64,000 bases of DNA from Gandjariella thermophila (GCF_005405885.1 NZ_BJFL01000001.1:345312-409311), one strand, 5' to 3'. Positions 1 to 8,075 are shown, counted from the first letter of the stretch. The notes: generated by a model from the letters alone, not told the origin. Program-made: numbers and translations.

Positions 1-1
1 G

Positions 2-730
2 TTCACCGACGCGGACGGCCAGATGGTGCAGACCTTCGCCGCGCAGGCCGCGCTGACCCTGGAGTTCGCCAGGGCACAGGAGGACCGGCAGCGGCTGGCG
101 GTGTTCCAGGACCGCGACCGCATCGCCCGTGACCTGCACGACCTGGTGATCCAGCGGCTGTTCGCCACCGGGCTGGGCCTGGCCGGGATGGCCCGGCTGG
201 TGGTGCGGCCGGAGGTGGCGGAGCGGCTGCAGGGTTTCGTCAACGACCTCGACCAGACCATCCGGGACATCCGGCGGAGCATTTTCTCGCTGCAGGAGGT
301 GCCCGAGGACCTGGGCCAGGTGAGCCTGCGCGGGCAACTGCTGCGCACCGCCCAGGAGGCGGCCGGCCCGCTCGGCTTCGAGCCCCGGCTGAGCTTCGAC
401 GGCCCGCTGGACACCACGGTGCCCGAGACGGTGCGCGCGGACCTGCTGGCCACGCTGCGCGAGGCGCTGTCCAACGCCGCCCGGCACGCACATGCCCGCA
501 CGGTGCGGGTGGAGGTCAGCGTGGACAGCCACGGCGAGCAGCTGAACCTGCGGGTCCGGGACGACGGCCGCGGGGTCGACCCGGACGCCGCCCGCGGCAG
601 CGGGCTGGTGAACATGACGGAGCGGGCCGCCCGGTGGGGCGGAAGCTGCACGCTGCGTTCGGTCGCCGGTTCCGGGGCAGAGCTGTGCTGGTCGGTGCCG
701 CTGGGCGCGCCGAGGGCGGCGCAGCGCTAG
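2..730 (+). CDS. Sensor histidine kinase, C-terminal part (DevS/DosS-like), truncated by window edge
   Basis: The frame is open from the first bases of the window, so the gene starts upstream. The visible 242 residues begin in the end of a GAF-type domain (QMVQTFAAQAALTLEFA), then a HisKA_3 dimerisation segment with the phospho-acceptor motif ARDLHDLVIQRLFATGL, then an HATPase domain (N box around EALSNAARHA, G box DDGRGVD, G2 box GSGLVNM). This is the layout of DevS/DosS/NarX kinases, which phosphorylate NarL-type regulators. A DevR-like regulator lies 4.3 kb downstream at 5014, and the neighbours are typical DosR-regulon genes. Whether heme GAF domains precede this part cannot be seen. Confidence 0.9.
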   Translation, partial: FTDADGQMVQTFAAQAALTLEFARAQEDRQRLAVFQDRDRIARDLHDLVIQRLFATGLGLAGMARLVVRPEVAERLQGFVNDLDQTIRDIRRSIFSLQEVPEDLGQVSLRGQLLRTAQEAAGPLGFEPRLSFDGPLDTTVPETVRADLLATLREALSNAARHAHARTVRVEVSVDSHGEQLNLRVRDDGRGVDPDAARGSGLVNMTERAARWGGSCTLRSVAGSGAELCWSVPLGAPRAAQR

Positions 731-746
731 CGCCCTGGCCGCCCAT

Positions 747-760
747 GGCCGAAGGTCCCC
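747..760. promoter_or_regulatory. DosR/DevR-type box upstream of the universal stress protein
   Basis: GGCCGAAGGTCCCC reads on the other strand as GGGGACCTTCGGCC, the classic asymmetric DosR box. It lies in the short gap between the kinase stop and the universal stress gene, and argues that the stress gene starts downstream of it (817), not at the ATG at 745. Confidence 0.65.
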
Positions 761-816
761 GCGCCGGGCGCTGTCCGCCCCTGTCGCCCGGGCATCCAGC
801 CGCCAAGAGTGTCATC

Positions 817-1734
817 GTGGCCACGCGGAGCGAACCGGTCGTCGTCGGGATCGACGGCGCCGTGCGCAGCCTGCCCGCGGTGCGCTGGGCGGCGCACGAG
901 GCGGCGGCCACCGGGCGGGAGTTGCGGCTGGTGCATGCCGCCGCGCCGGCCGTGGTGCTGGCGTCCGGGCGCCCGGTGGACCCGTGCCCACCGGGCCGTC
1001 CGGACGTGGCGCGGATCGCCACCCGGGCGATGTTCGACGAGGCCGCGGCGGTGGCGCGGGCGACGGCCCCCGAGGTGCGGATCGACGAGCGTGCCACTGC
1101 GGGCATGCCGGTCCCGGTGTTGCTGGACGCCGCCCGGCGGGCCTACCTGGTGGTGCTCGGTCCGCACGCGGCGAGCCTGTCCAGCGATCTCACTCTGGGC
1201 TCGGTGAGCGCGGAACTGCTCGCCCGCGCGCCCTGCCCGGTCGCGGTGGTCCGCGCCGGCCAGCGCGGCCACGCATTGGTGGAGCCGCCCGGGCCGGTGG
1301 TCGTCGGAGTGGACGGGTCGGCGGACTCGGCGGCGGCCGCCGACTTCGCCGCCGAACTGGCCGAGCGGCACGCGGTGCCGCTGCGGCTGGTGACCGCGTG
1401 GCGGATGTCCCGCATTCCCGGCAGCGGCACCCGCACCCAGCAGCGCGAGCCGCAGGAGCACATCCTGGCGGCGATTCGCACCGACGTGCTGCGGCGGCAT
1501 CCCCGGCTGGACGCGCAGGCGGAACTGGCCGAGGGCAGCCCGGCCGACGTGCTGGTCCGGCAGTCGCTGCGGGCACGCCTGCTGGTGGTCGGCTGCCGGG
1601 GGCACGGGGCCGCCGTCGGCCTGCTGCTCGGATCGGTCAGCCAGACCATCGCGCGCACCGCGTACTGCCCGGTGGCGGTCCATCATCGCCCGGCCGCGCC
1701 ACCGGCCCCCGCGGGCGCGGCGAACCCGGTGTGA
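817..1734 (+). CDS. Universal stress protein, tandem UspA domains
   Basis: The 305-residue protein has two UspA domains in tandem, one starting near VVVGIDGAVRS and the other near VVVGVDGSADS about 160 residues later. Each ends in a nucleotide-binding-like G-rich segment (VLGPHAA..LGSVS and VVGCRGHGAAVGLLLGSVS), as in ATP-binding mycobacterial Usp proteins such as Rv2623. I chose GTG 817 because AAGAG sits 7 bases before it and because a DosR box occupies 747-760; an in-frame ATG at 745 has no ribosome site. Family knowledge: these proteins are induced by hypoxia and slow growth. Role here is inferred from neighbours. Confidence 0.88.
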   Translation: MATRSEPVVVGIDGAVRSLPAVRWAAHEAAATGRELRLVHAAAPAVVLASGRPVDPCPPGRPDVARIATRAMFDEAAAVARATAPEVRIDERATAGMPVPVLLDAARRAYLVVLGPHAASLSSDLTLGSVSAELLARAPCPVAVVRAGQRGHALVEPPGPVVVGVDGSADSAAAADFAAELAERHAVPLRLVTAWRMSRIPGSGTRTQQREPQEHILAAIRTDVLRRHPRLDAQAELAEGSPADVLVRQSLRARLLVVGCRGHGAAVGLLLGSVSQTIARTAYCPVAVHHRPAAPPAPAGAANPV

Positions 1735-1810
1735 TCCCGCGCCTCCGCCGGACGGGTCTGATCGTCGCCCAGGTGTGCGAGTCGCGGGCAAGATCCAGCC
1801 GGACCGCCCG

Positions 1811-1853
1811 GTTGTCACAGTATGCTGACCGCGCGTGTACAACGCGTGACAAC
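1811..1853. promoter_or_regulatory. Inverted repeat GTTGTCAC / GTGACAAC
   Basis: A perfect 8-bp inverted repeat (1811-1818 and 1846-1853) flanks a 27-base AT-richer spacer containing TATGCT. It lies 27 bases before the short ORF at 1880 and is the only obvious signal in this gap, so it is a candidate operator or promoter region. The binding factor is unknown. Confidence 0.4.
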
Positions 1854-1879
1854 TGGATCGGTACGAGAGGGGTGGCGAC

Positions 1880-2041
1880 GTGGCCCTGCCGCTCGACGAC
1901 CACCGGAACGCGCGCCGGCGGAGCCTCGCGATCGCGGAGGCGGGGCGACCCGGCAGCAAGAACGGGCACGCCATGCCCAGTCCGAGCCCCGGCAACGCGA
2001 TCGCGACGCGCGTTCGGGATTCAGCACCGAAACGAGGCTAG
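1880..2041 (+). CDS. Short ORF of 53 residues, unknown
   Basis: A GTG start follows a good ribosome site (GAGAGGGGTGG at 1865-1875), and the frame ends two bases before the next GTG start, an operon-like junction. The peptide is basic and proline-rich with no membrane segment. Its C-terminal stretch PGNAIATRVR is nearly identical in protein and DNA to PGDAIAARVR in the short ORF at 22149-22412. I do not recognise a family. It may be a small protein, or a leader coupling translation to the next gene. Confidence 0.45.
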   Translation: MALPLDDHRNARRRSLAIAEAGRPGSKNGHAMPSPSPGNAIATRVRDSAPKRG

Positions 2042-2043
2042 GC

Positions 2044-2421
2044 GTGGGAATTCTCTTGGACGAGGCGATCAACCACTTCCCTGAGCTGGCCACCCTGCCC
2101 GGTCGACATGCCTGGCGGTGGTACACGGTGCCGGACGACCGCGGTGGGATCGCGGCACTGGTCGGCGAGCACGTCGCCGGCCACGGCTACGTGGAGGCCA
2201 TGTACATCTACAGCTACGGCCTGGCCGCCGTGGTGCGGGTCCGCACCGATCCGGAGGGCGCGCACGCCGTGTGGAACCACTGCGGTTCGCTGGCCGAGGT
2301 GATCGCCCAACTGGTTGCGCTGGGTGAGGCGGTCGAGATCGCGGACCGGGTGCCCAGGCCCACCACCGAGCCGGTCGGGCCGTTCGCCGACCGGGTGGTC
2401 CGCCGAGCCACCCCGGCCTGA
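2044..2421 (+). CDS. Conserved-looking hypothetical protein, 125 residues
   Basis: GTG 2044 is preceded by GAGG at 2034-2037, inside the end of the upstream short ORF, suggesting coupled translation. The product starts VGILLDEAINHFPEL and has an aromatic stretch HAWRWYTVPDD and a central YGLAAVVRVR strand, a compact alpha/beta-looking protein with no signal peptide or transmembrane segment. A longer in-frame start at 1822 would run through the upstream ORF and its upstream signals and is less likely. I do not recognise the family. Confidence 0.6.
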   Translation: MGILLDEAINHFPELATLPGRHAWRWYTVPDDRGGIAALVGEHVAGHGYVEAMYIYSYGLAAVVRVRTDPEGAHAVWNHCGSLAEVIAQLVALGEAVEIADRVPRPTTEPVGPFADRVVRRATPA

Positions 2422-2477
2422 CTGCTTCGTCGACAGGACGCGCCGCGGCGGGTCCGCCCCGCGCTCGGCATGCCCGC

Positions 2478-3392
2478 TCAGCGCACCGTGCCGAGCCGCA
2501 GCACCACCTGGAGGTATCCGGGCAGCGCCAACCGGTCGATCAGCTCGGCACGCACCTCGGGCAGGTGCAGCAGCCTGGTCAGCGGCACCATCCCGACTCC
2601 GCCCCGCGCCGCGGCGATCCGCGCCGACTGCACCGCGGCGCCGGCGAACACCTGGTCATGCCGGCCGTCGTCGGCGGCGAGCGCGAGCAGCACCGGCGCC
2701 TCGGCGATCCGCGCGGCCATCGCCCGGCACAGCACGGCGCGTGGTTCGGTGACCGTGGTCGGCGCTGACGCGTCCGGCCGGACCTGCCGGGCCGGGCGGC
2801 TGCGCGGTTCGATCCACGGGGCCAGTTCCCGGTTGAGCCGGTGGTCACCGTCCAGCCGGCGGTACGCGTGCAGCGCCAGTTCGGCGAGCGTGGCGGCCTC
2901 CTCGGCCCCCGCCAGCGGCCGCAGGCTCGTTCCCGGCCACCGGGTGGCCGAGACGATCCTGGCCAGCGGCACCGACGCCACCGGCCCCGGTTCGACGCGC
3001 TCGCCCAGGCAGGACACCGCCTCGATGGCGGCGTGGTCGGCGAGGTCCGCGACGCTGGGCGCCGCGCCCACCTCGCCGCGCACGGTGGCCACGTGGTCCG
3101 GCCGGTCGGCGCGGACCCCCAGCTCGACGACGGGGGCGCGGCCCAGCGCGCGCACCGCCAGCCAGAGGTTGGTCAGCGCCGCGCCGCAGGCCAGCAGCCG
3201 GTCCCGGCTGGCGGGGTCGTGGCCGGTGCCGCCGGGGTGCTCGAGCAGCATCGCGGTGCGGCCGTGCAACTCGAGCGTCCACGGCTCGGTCGCGTCGCCC
3301 ACCCGCGGTGCCAGCCGGGCCGCCCGCACCAGCGTGTCGGCCTCCACCGGGGTCCACGTCGCCGGCGTGGCACACCGCGGCCGCCTGGTCAC
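2478..3392 (-). CDS. Acg-like nitroreductase-fold protein
   Basis: The 304-residue protein resembles the Acg family (Mycobacterium Rv2032/Rv3127/Rv3131): a nitroreductase-like fold with internal duplication, an N-terminal helix opening W-x-P-V-E-A-D-T-L-V-R-A-A-R-L-A-P, a central conserved ARIVSATRWPGTSLRP segment and a C-terminal VPLTRLLHLPEVRAEL segment. Acg proteins have a lid that covers FMN and are thought to sequester flavin rather than act as ordinary nitroreductases. Its ATG overlaps the acetate kinase stop by 4 bases (ATGA), so the two form one operon, likely driven by the DosR box at 4703-4716. Confidence 0.75.
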   Translation of the reverse strand: MTRRPRCATPATWTPVEADTLVRAARLAPRVGDATEPWTLELHGRTAMLLEHPGGTGHDPASRDRLLACGAALTNLWLAVRALGRAPVVELGVRADRPDHVATVRGEVGAAPSVADLADHAAIEAVSCLGERVEPGPVASVPLARIVSATRWPGTSLRPLAGAEEAATLAELALHAYRRLDGDHRLNRELAPWIEPRSRPARQVRPDASAPTTVTEPRAVLCRAMAARIAEAPVLLALAADDGRHDQVFAGAAVQSARIAAARGGVGMVPLTRLLHLPEVRAELIDRLALPGYLQVVLRLGTVR

Positions 3393-4549
3393 GGCGGCCC
3401 GCCGACCGCGGGGCGGTGCAGCGCCGGGCTGCGGTGGGATCGCCGGCCCAGCACCAGTTCCGCCTGCCTGGCGATTTCCAGGTCCTCCTGCGCGGTGAGC
3501 GCCAGGACGCGGACGCCGTCCCGGTCCGGGCTGATCACCCGGTCGCCCGGCCGGTGCAGCCGTGCCGCGTCCACCCGGACGCCGAGTGGCGCCAGACCGT
3601 CGGCCAGCTCGGCGAGCAGGTCCGGTTGGTGTTCGGCCACGCCTCCGGTGAACGCCACCGCGTCCAGCCGGTCCAGCGAGACGGTCGCGGCGGCCAACTC
3701 CCGGCGCAGCCGGTGCAGGTACACCTCGATCGCGACCCGCGCCTCGCGGTCGCCGCTCGCCCGGGCGGCCAGCACGTCACGCACGTCGCCGCCGGTACCG
3801 GTCATCCCGGCGAGCCCGCTGCGGTGCTCCAGCGCCCGGCCCAGTTCCGCCGGATCGGCCGCGCCGAGGTCGAGCAGGCGCACCAGCAGCCCGGGGTCGA
3901 CCGTGCCCGACCTGGTGGCCATCACCGCGCCCTCCAGCGGCGTGAACCCCATCGAGGTGTCCACGCTGCGGCCGCCGTCGACCGCGGTGACCGAGACGCC
4001 GGCACCCATGTGGCAGCAGAGCATGCGCAGCGTGCCGGGCTCGGCGGCGAGCAGCTCCGCGGTGCGGCGCACGGCGTGCGCGCAGGACAGGCCGTGGAAC
4101 CCGTAGCGGCGCAGCCGGTAGGTGCGCACCCACTCCGCGGGCAGCGCGTAGCGGCGGGCCCGCTCGGGCAGGCCGGCGTGGAAGGAGGTGTCGAAGCAGC
4201 CGACCGTGGGCAGGCCGGGCAGCGCCGCGCGGGCGCGCCGGGCCAGCGCCAGCGAGCGGGGCTGGTGCAGCGGCGCCAGCGGCACCAGCCGGTCCAGGTC
4301 GGCCAGCTCCGCGTCGGTCAGCCGCACGGCGTGCGCCCGGTCGCCGCCGTGCACGAACCGCACCCCGATCGCGTCCAGCGGTGCCCATCGCGCACCGAGT
4401 TCGGCGAGCAGCCCGTGGTGCAGGGCGCCGTCCCAGCCGGACAGCACGCGCTCGTCCAGCCGGCGACCGCTGGCCACCAGCGCCAGCTTGAGGCTGGACG
4501 AACCCGGGTTCGCGGTCAGCACGCGCACGGTCGGCACCACCAGCCACAC
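3389..4549 (-). CDS. ackA: Acetate kinase
   Basis: Acetate kinase interconverts acetyl phosphate and acetate with ATP/ADP, giving ATP under oxygen limitation. Visible family motifs are the N-terminal phosphate loop LTANPGSSSLKLALV, RFVHGGD, CFDTSFH, YGFHGLS, HMGAG and DTSMGFTPLEG; the usual FTAGIGEN adenine site is FTGGVAEH here. About 386 residues, near the family norm. Start uncertain: GTG 4549 follows GAGGAGGT by 13 bases, and GTG 4537 or 4528 are alternatives. No phosphotransacetylase or phosphoketolase gene is adjacent; the coupled partner is the Acg-like gene, as in a dormancy regulon. Confidence 0.88.
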   Translation of the reverse strand: MWLVVPTVRVLTANPGSSSLKLALVASGRRLDERVLSGWDGALHHGLLAELGARWAPLDAIGVRFVHGGDRAHAVRLTDAELADLDRLVPLAPLHQPRSLALARRARAALPGLPTVGCFDTSFHAGLPERARRYALPAEWVRTYRLRRYGFHGLSCAHAVRRTAELLAAEPGTLRMLCCHMGAGVSVTAVDGGRSVDTSMGFTPLEGAVMATRSGTVDPGLLVRLLDLGAADPAELGRALEHRSGLAGMTGTGGDVRDVLAARASGDREARVAIEVYLHRLRRELAAATVSLDRLDAVAFTGGVAEHQPDLLAELADGLAPLGVRVDAARLHRPGDRVISPDRDGVRVLALTAQEDLEIARQAELVLGRRSHRSPALHRPAVGGPP

Positions 4550-5013
4550 CGGCCCATCGGGTACCTCCTCGGTCGGTGCGCCGCGACCGGGCTCGGATCC
4601 GCACCGCGGGCGGCACACGCCCGGCCCCGCCGTCGGGGGCGACCTGCCACCACGGTGGCGCGGCCCGGTCGGCGCCGTCAGCGGCGTGCGGCCCCGCCGC
4701 GCGGGACCTTCGTCCCGCGGCGCGCCGCGTGCCTGCCCGGCAGGCGCCGCCCCCGCCGCGCGGGATGGTCCACCCGGCGGCGCGACGGCGGGCTACGCTG
4801 CGCATGGTGCGTGGCCACCCGCGGCAACGACCGTTGCCGCGCGACGGCGGCGAGCCGGGCGGAGTGGGCACCCGAACTCCAGCCGCGGCGGCCCCGCACC
4901 ACGCGCCCGTCCCCGGCGCCCCGGCCCGTCGCGGCCTCCCGGAAAACGCGCTACCGTCCAGGTACGGGTCGGGATGGGTCCGGGTCCTCGAACCGGCGAG
5001 GAGGATCGCCCCA
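4550..5013. other. Divergent intergenic region between ackA and the regulator
   Basis: This 464-base gap separates the minus-strand ackA-acg operon from the plus-strand response regulator. It holds the symmetric DosR box at 4703-4716 and a weaker look-alike, GGGATGGTCCACCC, at 4762-4775. The flanks of both are GC-rich and repetitive (CCCCGCCGCGCGGGA twice). I see no convincing gene in it. Confidence 0.6.
4703..4716. promoter_or_regulatory. DosR/DevR-type box, symmetric
   Basis: GGGACCTTCGTCCC, with flanking GC on each side, fits the DosR palindrome GGGAC-N4-GTCCC. It lies about 155 bases upstream of the ackA start and about 300 upstream of the regulator, so it could serve either; ackA-acg is the more likely target. 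Confidence 0.7.
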
Positions 5014-5667
5014 ATGATCTCGGTGTTCCTACTGGACGACCACGAGGTGGTCCGCAGGGGACTCAGCCAACTGCTCGATGCCGAACCCGACATCGAGGTG
5101 GTCGGCGAGGCGAGTAACGCCGCGCAGGCCCTGGCTCGCATCCCGGCGCTGCGGCCGGAGGTGGCGATCCTGGACGTCCGGCTCCCCGACGGCGAGGGTG
5201 TCTCGGTGTGCCGGGAGATCCGGTCGATGGTGCAGCCGCCGCCGGCGTGCCTGATGCTCACCTCGTACTCCGACGACGAGGCGCTGTTCGGCGCGATCAT
5301 GGCCGGCGCGTCGGGCTACCTGCTCAAGCAGATCGGCGGCACCGACCTGGTCAGCGCGGTGCGCACGGTGGCGGGTGGCGGATCGCTGCTGGATGCGAAG
5401 GTCACCGCGGCGGTGCTGGACCGGCTGCGGCACGGCGACGAGCGCAACGACCCCCGCTACGCGTCGCTGAGCCCGCAGGAGCAGCGCATCCTGGATCTCA
5501 TCGCCGAGGGGCTGACCAACCGGCAGATCGGGCAGCAACTGCACCTCGCCGAAAAGACGATCAAGAACTACGTGTCCTCGCTGCTGCACAAGCTCGGCTT
5601 CGAGCGCCGCACCGAGGCCGCGGTGTACGCGACCCAGCGGTTGCGGCACCAACCACCGGCCCGCTGA
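5014..5667 (+). CDS. NarL/LuxR-type response regulator, DevR/DosR-like
   Basis: A 217-residue two-domain regulator: REC domain (acidic pocket DD at 8-9, phospho-acceptor D54 in ILDVRLPDGEG, conserved LLK near 103-105) and a C-terminal LuxR-type helix-turn-helix (LSPQEQRILDLIAEGLTNRQIGQQLHLAEKTIKNYVSSLL). DosR-type regulators share the RLPDG motif after the aspartate. GAGGAGGA sits 7 bases before ATG 5014. A partner kinase ends at 730, and a close paralogue lies at 35849-36511. It probably binds the GGGAC-N4-GTCCC boxes in this island. Confidence 0.9.
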   Translation: MISVFLLDDHEVVRRGLSQLLDAEPDIEVVGEASNAAQALARIPALRPEVAILDVRLPDGEGVSVCREIRSMVQPPPACLMLTSYSDDEALFGAIMAGASGYLLKQIGGTDLVSAVRTVAGGGSLLDAKVTAAVLDRLRHGDERNDPRYASLSPQEQRILDLIAEGLTNRQIGQQLHLAEKTIKNYVSSLLHKLGFERRTEAAVYATQRLRHQPPAR

Positions 5668-5730
5668 TCCGCCCGGGTCACCGCGGCCCGGCGGGCGGCA
5701 CCGGGACCGCCGGACGCGAGGGAGGCAGCC

Positions 5731-6000
5731 ATGGCGGAAACGAAGCACTGGAAGATCGACGTCCGCATCGACGAGCAGGGCGACCGGACGCGTGCGGAGG
5801 CACGGCTGGAGACGCGGCACAAGGCCCACCTGGTCGGCGTCGGGTTGGCCCGGCGTAACCCGCGTGATCCCAGCGTGCCGGAGATCGGTGACGAGCTTGC
5901 CGTGTCCCGGGCCCTGGCCGACCTGGCGCACCTTCTGCTGGACGCCACGGCCTCCGACATCGAGTCGATCACGCACCAACCCGCCCACCTGAGCGGGTAG
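5731..6000 (+). CDS. DUF1876 (Rv1738/Rv2632c-like) small protein
   Basis: An 89-residue protein with the family pattern: [11 protein letters not shown] at the N-terminus, then [39 protein letters not shown] and a final helix. DUF1876 members have a dsRBD/HPF-like fold and in mycobacteria are strongly DosR-induced; a role in ribosome hibernation has been proposed. GAGGGAGG lies just before the ATG. Its 3' end overlaps the convergent OsmC-like gene by 32 bases. Confidence 0.88.
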   Translation: MAETKHWKIDVRIDEQGDRTRAEARLETRHKAHLVGVGLARRNPRDPSVPEIGDELAVSRALADLAHLLLDATASDIESITHQPAHLSG

Positions 6001-6397
6001 GCGTCCTGGCCTCGACCGCGACGTCCACCTGCGGCGGCTGACGCAGCGTGTTCCGCACGGTGCAGCGGTCGACCGCGGCCAGCAGGCCGGCGTGGTGCTC
6101 CGGGCGAAGCCGCGCCGGGGGCACCACAAGCAACTCGACCCGATGGACCCGGGCCGGCTCCCCGGACAGCCACCAGTGGCAGTCCACCTCCAGGCCCACC
6201 CAGGGCAGGCCGCGCTCGCGCAGGTACTCCACCGCGCCCTGGGCGGCGCCACTGGCCGCCGCCATCACGGTCAGTTCCAGCGGTGTCGGTCCCAGCTCGG
6301 CGGCGTCGCGGCGGGGCTGGTCCAGCAGCAGCGCGTGGCCGCGGGTCTCGGCACGGAACCGGTCGGCGCAAAGGTGTGTCACCGTGATCGTCGCCAT
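5969..6397 (-). CDS. OsmC-like protein with altered peroxidatic site
   Basis: The 142-residue product has the OsmC/Ohr fold: N-terminal strands, [18 protein letters not shown], and the C-terminal [12 protein letters not shown] motif. OsmC proteins normally use two cysteines for hydroperoxide reduction. The C-terminal cysteine is present, but the usual GSC-type cysteine after the PLELTV helix start is replaced (AASGAAQ), so the canonical chemistry looks lost. ATG 6397 is preceded by GGGGGA. A DosR-type box lies about 215 bases upstream at 6613-6628. It may be a structural or binding variant. Confidence 0.75.
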   Translation of the reverse strand: MATITVTHLCADRFRAETRGHALLLDQPRRDAAELGPTPLELTVMAAASGAAQGAVEYLRERGLPWVGLEVDCHWWLSGEPARVHRVELLVVPPARLRPEHHAGLLAAVDRCTVRNTLRQPPQVDVAVEARTPTRSGGRVGA

Positions 6398-6612
6398 CGC
6401 GTCCCCCGTTTCGCCGTGGTTGTCGGGAAACGCGGCGCCACAGCCACTCCTGCGGAGGCACGCCCTCCCGCGGGCGCGCCCCACCGGAGCCGCCCATGCG
6501 GCACACGGCGCAGCCAAGCATCCCCGACCTGTGCAGATGAGCGTGTGCGGCGGAGCGGGAGGGGGTGCAGTGCCGAAGGTCCCGTGCCGTGCCGGCCGGG
6601 CGGCCCGGCAGC

Positions 6613-6628
6613 GGGACTTTGGTCTCCC
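6613..6628. promoter_or_regulatory. DosR/DevR-type box upstream of the OsmC-like gene
   Basis: GGGACTTTGGTCTCCC matches the left half and centre of the DosR box GGGACTTTNGTCCC, with one extra base in the right half. It lies between the CBS gene stop (6660) and the OsmC-like start (6397), so the OsmC-like gene is the likely target. Confidence 0.55.
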
Positions 6629-6659
6629 ACCGCCGACCGGGCCGGTCTCGGTGGGCGGG

Positions 6660-7091
6660 TCAGCCGTGCCGGGCGCCCTGCGGAGTGCGCAGCGCGGCGG
6701 CCAGATCGCCGCGGCTGACCACGCCGAGCAGCGCGCCGCCGGCGCCGACGACGACCAGCCGGTGCAGGCCGGTGCGGCGCATCACCTCGGCGGCGCCGGC
6801 CACCGTCAACTCTGGCGAGCAGGTGGCGGCGGGCATGGTCATCACCTCCGCGACCACCGGCCCGGCGGACGCCGCCCGGGTCTCCTCGCCCGCCGGTTCG
6901 GGCGCGGACCGCTGCTCGGGCAGCAGGTCGCTGTCCGCGATCACGCCGACCACCCGACCGAGGCCGTCGACGACGGGCAGCCCGCTCACCCCGCACTCGG
7001 CCATCCGCGCCGCCGCCTCGCGGACCGGCATGCTCGGCCACGCCACGACCGGATCCCTGGTCATGATCTGCGAAACGGTGGTCGCTCGCAC
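6660..7091 (-). CDS. Two-CBS-domain protein, Hrp1-like
   Basis: A 143-residue protein made of two CBS motifs (TTVSQIMTRDPVVAWPSMPV..GLPVVDGLGRVVGVIADSDLL and VAEVMTMPAATCSPELTVAG..HRLVVVGAGGALLGVVSRGDL), forming one Bateman module. It resembles mycobacterial hypoxic response protein 1 (Rv2626c), a DosR target that binds AMP weakly or not at all. GTG 7091 has an excellent ribosome site, GGGGAGGG; the longer ATG at 7133 has none. A DosR-like box lies 67-80 bases upstream of the start. Confidence 0.88.
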   Translation of the reverse strand: MRATTVSQIMTRDPVVAWPSMPVREAAARMAECGVSGLPVVDGLGRVVGVIADSDLLPEQRSAPEPAGEETRAASAGPVVAEVMTMPAATCSPELTVAGAAEVMRRTGLHRLVVVGAGGALLGVVSRGDLAAALRTPQGARHG

Positions 7092-7157
7092 GGTGCCCTC
7101 CCCTGTCGCCGTGGCTCCTGTGCACCGCAGCATGCGGCGGGTGGGCCGCGCGCGACA

Positions 7158-7171
7158 GGGGAGGAAGTCCC
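7158..7171. promoter_or_regulatory. DosR-like half-conserved box upstream of the CBS gene
   Basis: On the minus strand this reads GGGACTTCCTCCCC: the GGGACTT half is perfect and the second half is degenerate. It lies in the 84-base gap between the M50-like gene and the CBS gene, correctly placed for the latter. Confidence 0.45.
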
Positions 7172-7175
7172 GTCC

Positions 7176-7877
7176 TCAGCCGAGCGGCCGGAGCACCAGC
7201 AGCCGCCCACCGACCACCAGCGCGATGATCGCCACCAGCGCGAACAGCACCACCCACGCGGTGCCGTTGATGCCGGTGAGACGGGCGAGCTGGTCGGCGT
7301 CGGAGTCCGGCGCGCGGCCCCGGCGCCGCTTGCCCTGCAGCTCACCGATCGGCCGAATCCCGGCGAACAGCAGGAACCAGGCGAACAGGTGCGCGAACAC
7401 GGCCTGCACCGCCACCGAGGCGAACCAGGACACGCAGAAGATCAGCCCGCCGGTGGCCACCACGGACAGCAGGCCGTAGGGATTGCGGATCAGCACCAGC
7501 ACGCCCGCGAGCAGGGCGATGCTGACCCACAGCAGGATCCTGATCCACCCGTGCGAGACCAGCAGCGCGCCGCCCAGGCCGAGCAGTGACGGCGCGACGT
7601 AGCCGGCCATCGTGGTGAGCACCATGCCGGGTCCGGTGGTGCGGCCGGAGGACACGGTGACCCCGGAGGTGTCCGAGTGCAGCCGGATACCGGACAGCCG
7701 CCGCCCGGTGAGCAGTGCCACCAGCGCGTGGCCGCCCTCGTGCGCGATGGTCACCGCGCCCCGCGACCACCGCCAGATGGGCCGGTGCGCGACGGCGACC
7801 AGGGCGATCGCGGCGGTGCCGAACACCAGCGCCGAGCGGCTGTCGAGCCAGGTTTCGAGCACGTCTTGCGAGAGCAC
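7176..7877 (-). CDS. Membrane metalloprotease-like protein, M50 family
   Basis: About 233 residues with an HEGGH zinc-protease motif at residues 46-50 (TIAHEGGHALVALLTGRRL), several hydrophobic segments after it (MVLTTMAGYVAPSLLGLGGALLV, ILLWVSIALLAGVLVL, VVATGGLIFCVSWFASVAV, AWVVLFALVAIIALVV) and a charged loop before the last one. This is the M50B-type membrane peptidase pattern; substrate unknown. It is not closely related to the three RRE-M50 proteins at 17.9-25.8 kb. Start uncertain: GTG 7877 has GGGAAGGG 12 bases upstream; a longer ATG at 7988 runs through the palindrome at 7941. Confidence 0.75.
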   Translation of the reverse strand: MLSQDVLETWLDSRSALVFGTAAIALVAVAHRPIWRWSRGAVTIAHEGGHALVALLTGRRLSGIRLHSDTSGVTVSSGRTTGPGMVLTTMAGYVAPSLLGLGGALLVSHGWIRILLWVSIALLAGVLVLIRNPYGLLSVVATGGLIFCVSWFASVAVQAVFAHLFAWFLLFAGIRPIGELQGKRRRGRAPDSDADQLARLTGINGTAWVVLFALVAIIALVVGGRLLVLRPLG

Positions 7878-7940
7878 GTTCCGTGTCGACCCTTCCCGGT
7901 TTGGCCCACGTGCGCCGCCGTATGACCAACACCGGATGAC

Positions 7941-7959
7941 ATCTGACGCGGTGTCAGAT
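7941..7959. promoter_or_regulatory. Perfect inverted repeat ATCTGAC-N5-GTCAGAT
   Basis: Seven-base arms with a 5-base spacer lie in the divergent gap between the M50-like gene (start near 7877, minus) and the cupin gene (8076, plus). This is a typical dimeric repressor site in size and placement; the regulator is unknown. Confidence 0.5.
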
Positions 7960-8075
7960 CCCGGTATGGCGGCGCGTCGGCCCGACATCCTGCCTGCCGC
8001 CGCGCGGTCGACCGAAGCCAGGGTCCGCCCGGGCTCGTCCGGTCGACCGGGCCGGTGCCTGCCACACTGGCTGTC

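Noticed and set aside
745..816. Upstream ATG start for the universal stress protein
   Set aside because: No ribosome site, overlaps a DosR-type box, and the extra residues are unlike UspA.
727..1995. Long minus-strand open frame antisense to the universal stress gene
   Set aside because: Arg/Pro/Gly-rich translation with no domain; it is the GC-biased shadow of the stress-protein gene.
4762..4775. GGGATGGTCCACCC considered as a second DosR box near ackA
   Set aside because: Only the outer bases match; kept as a remark in the intergenic entry.
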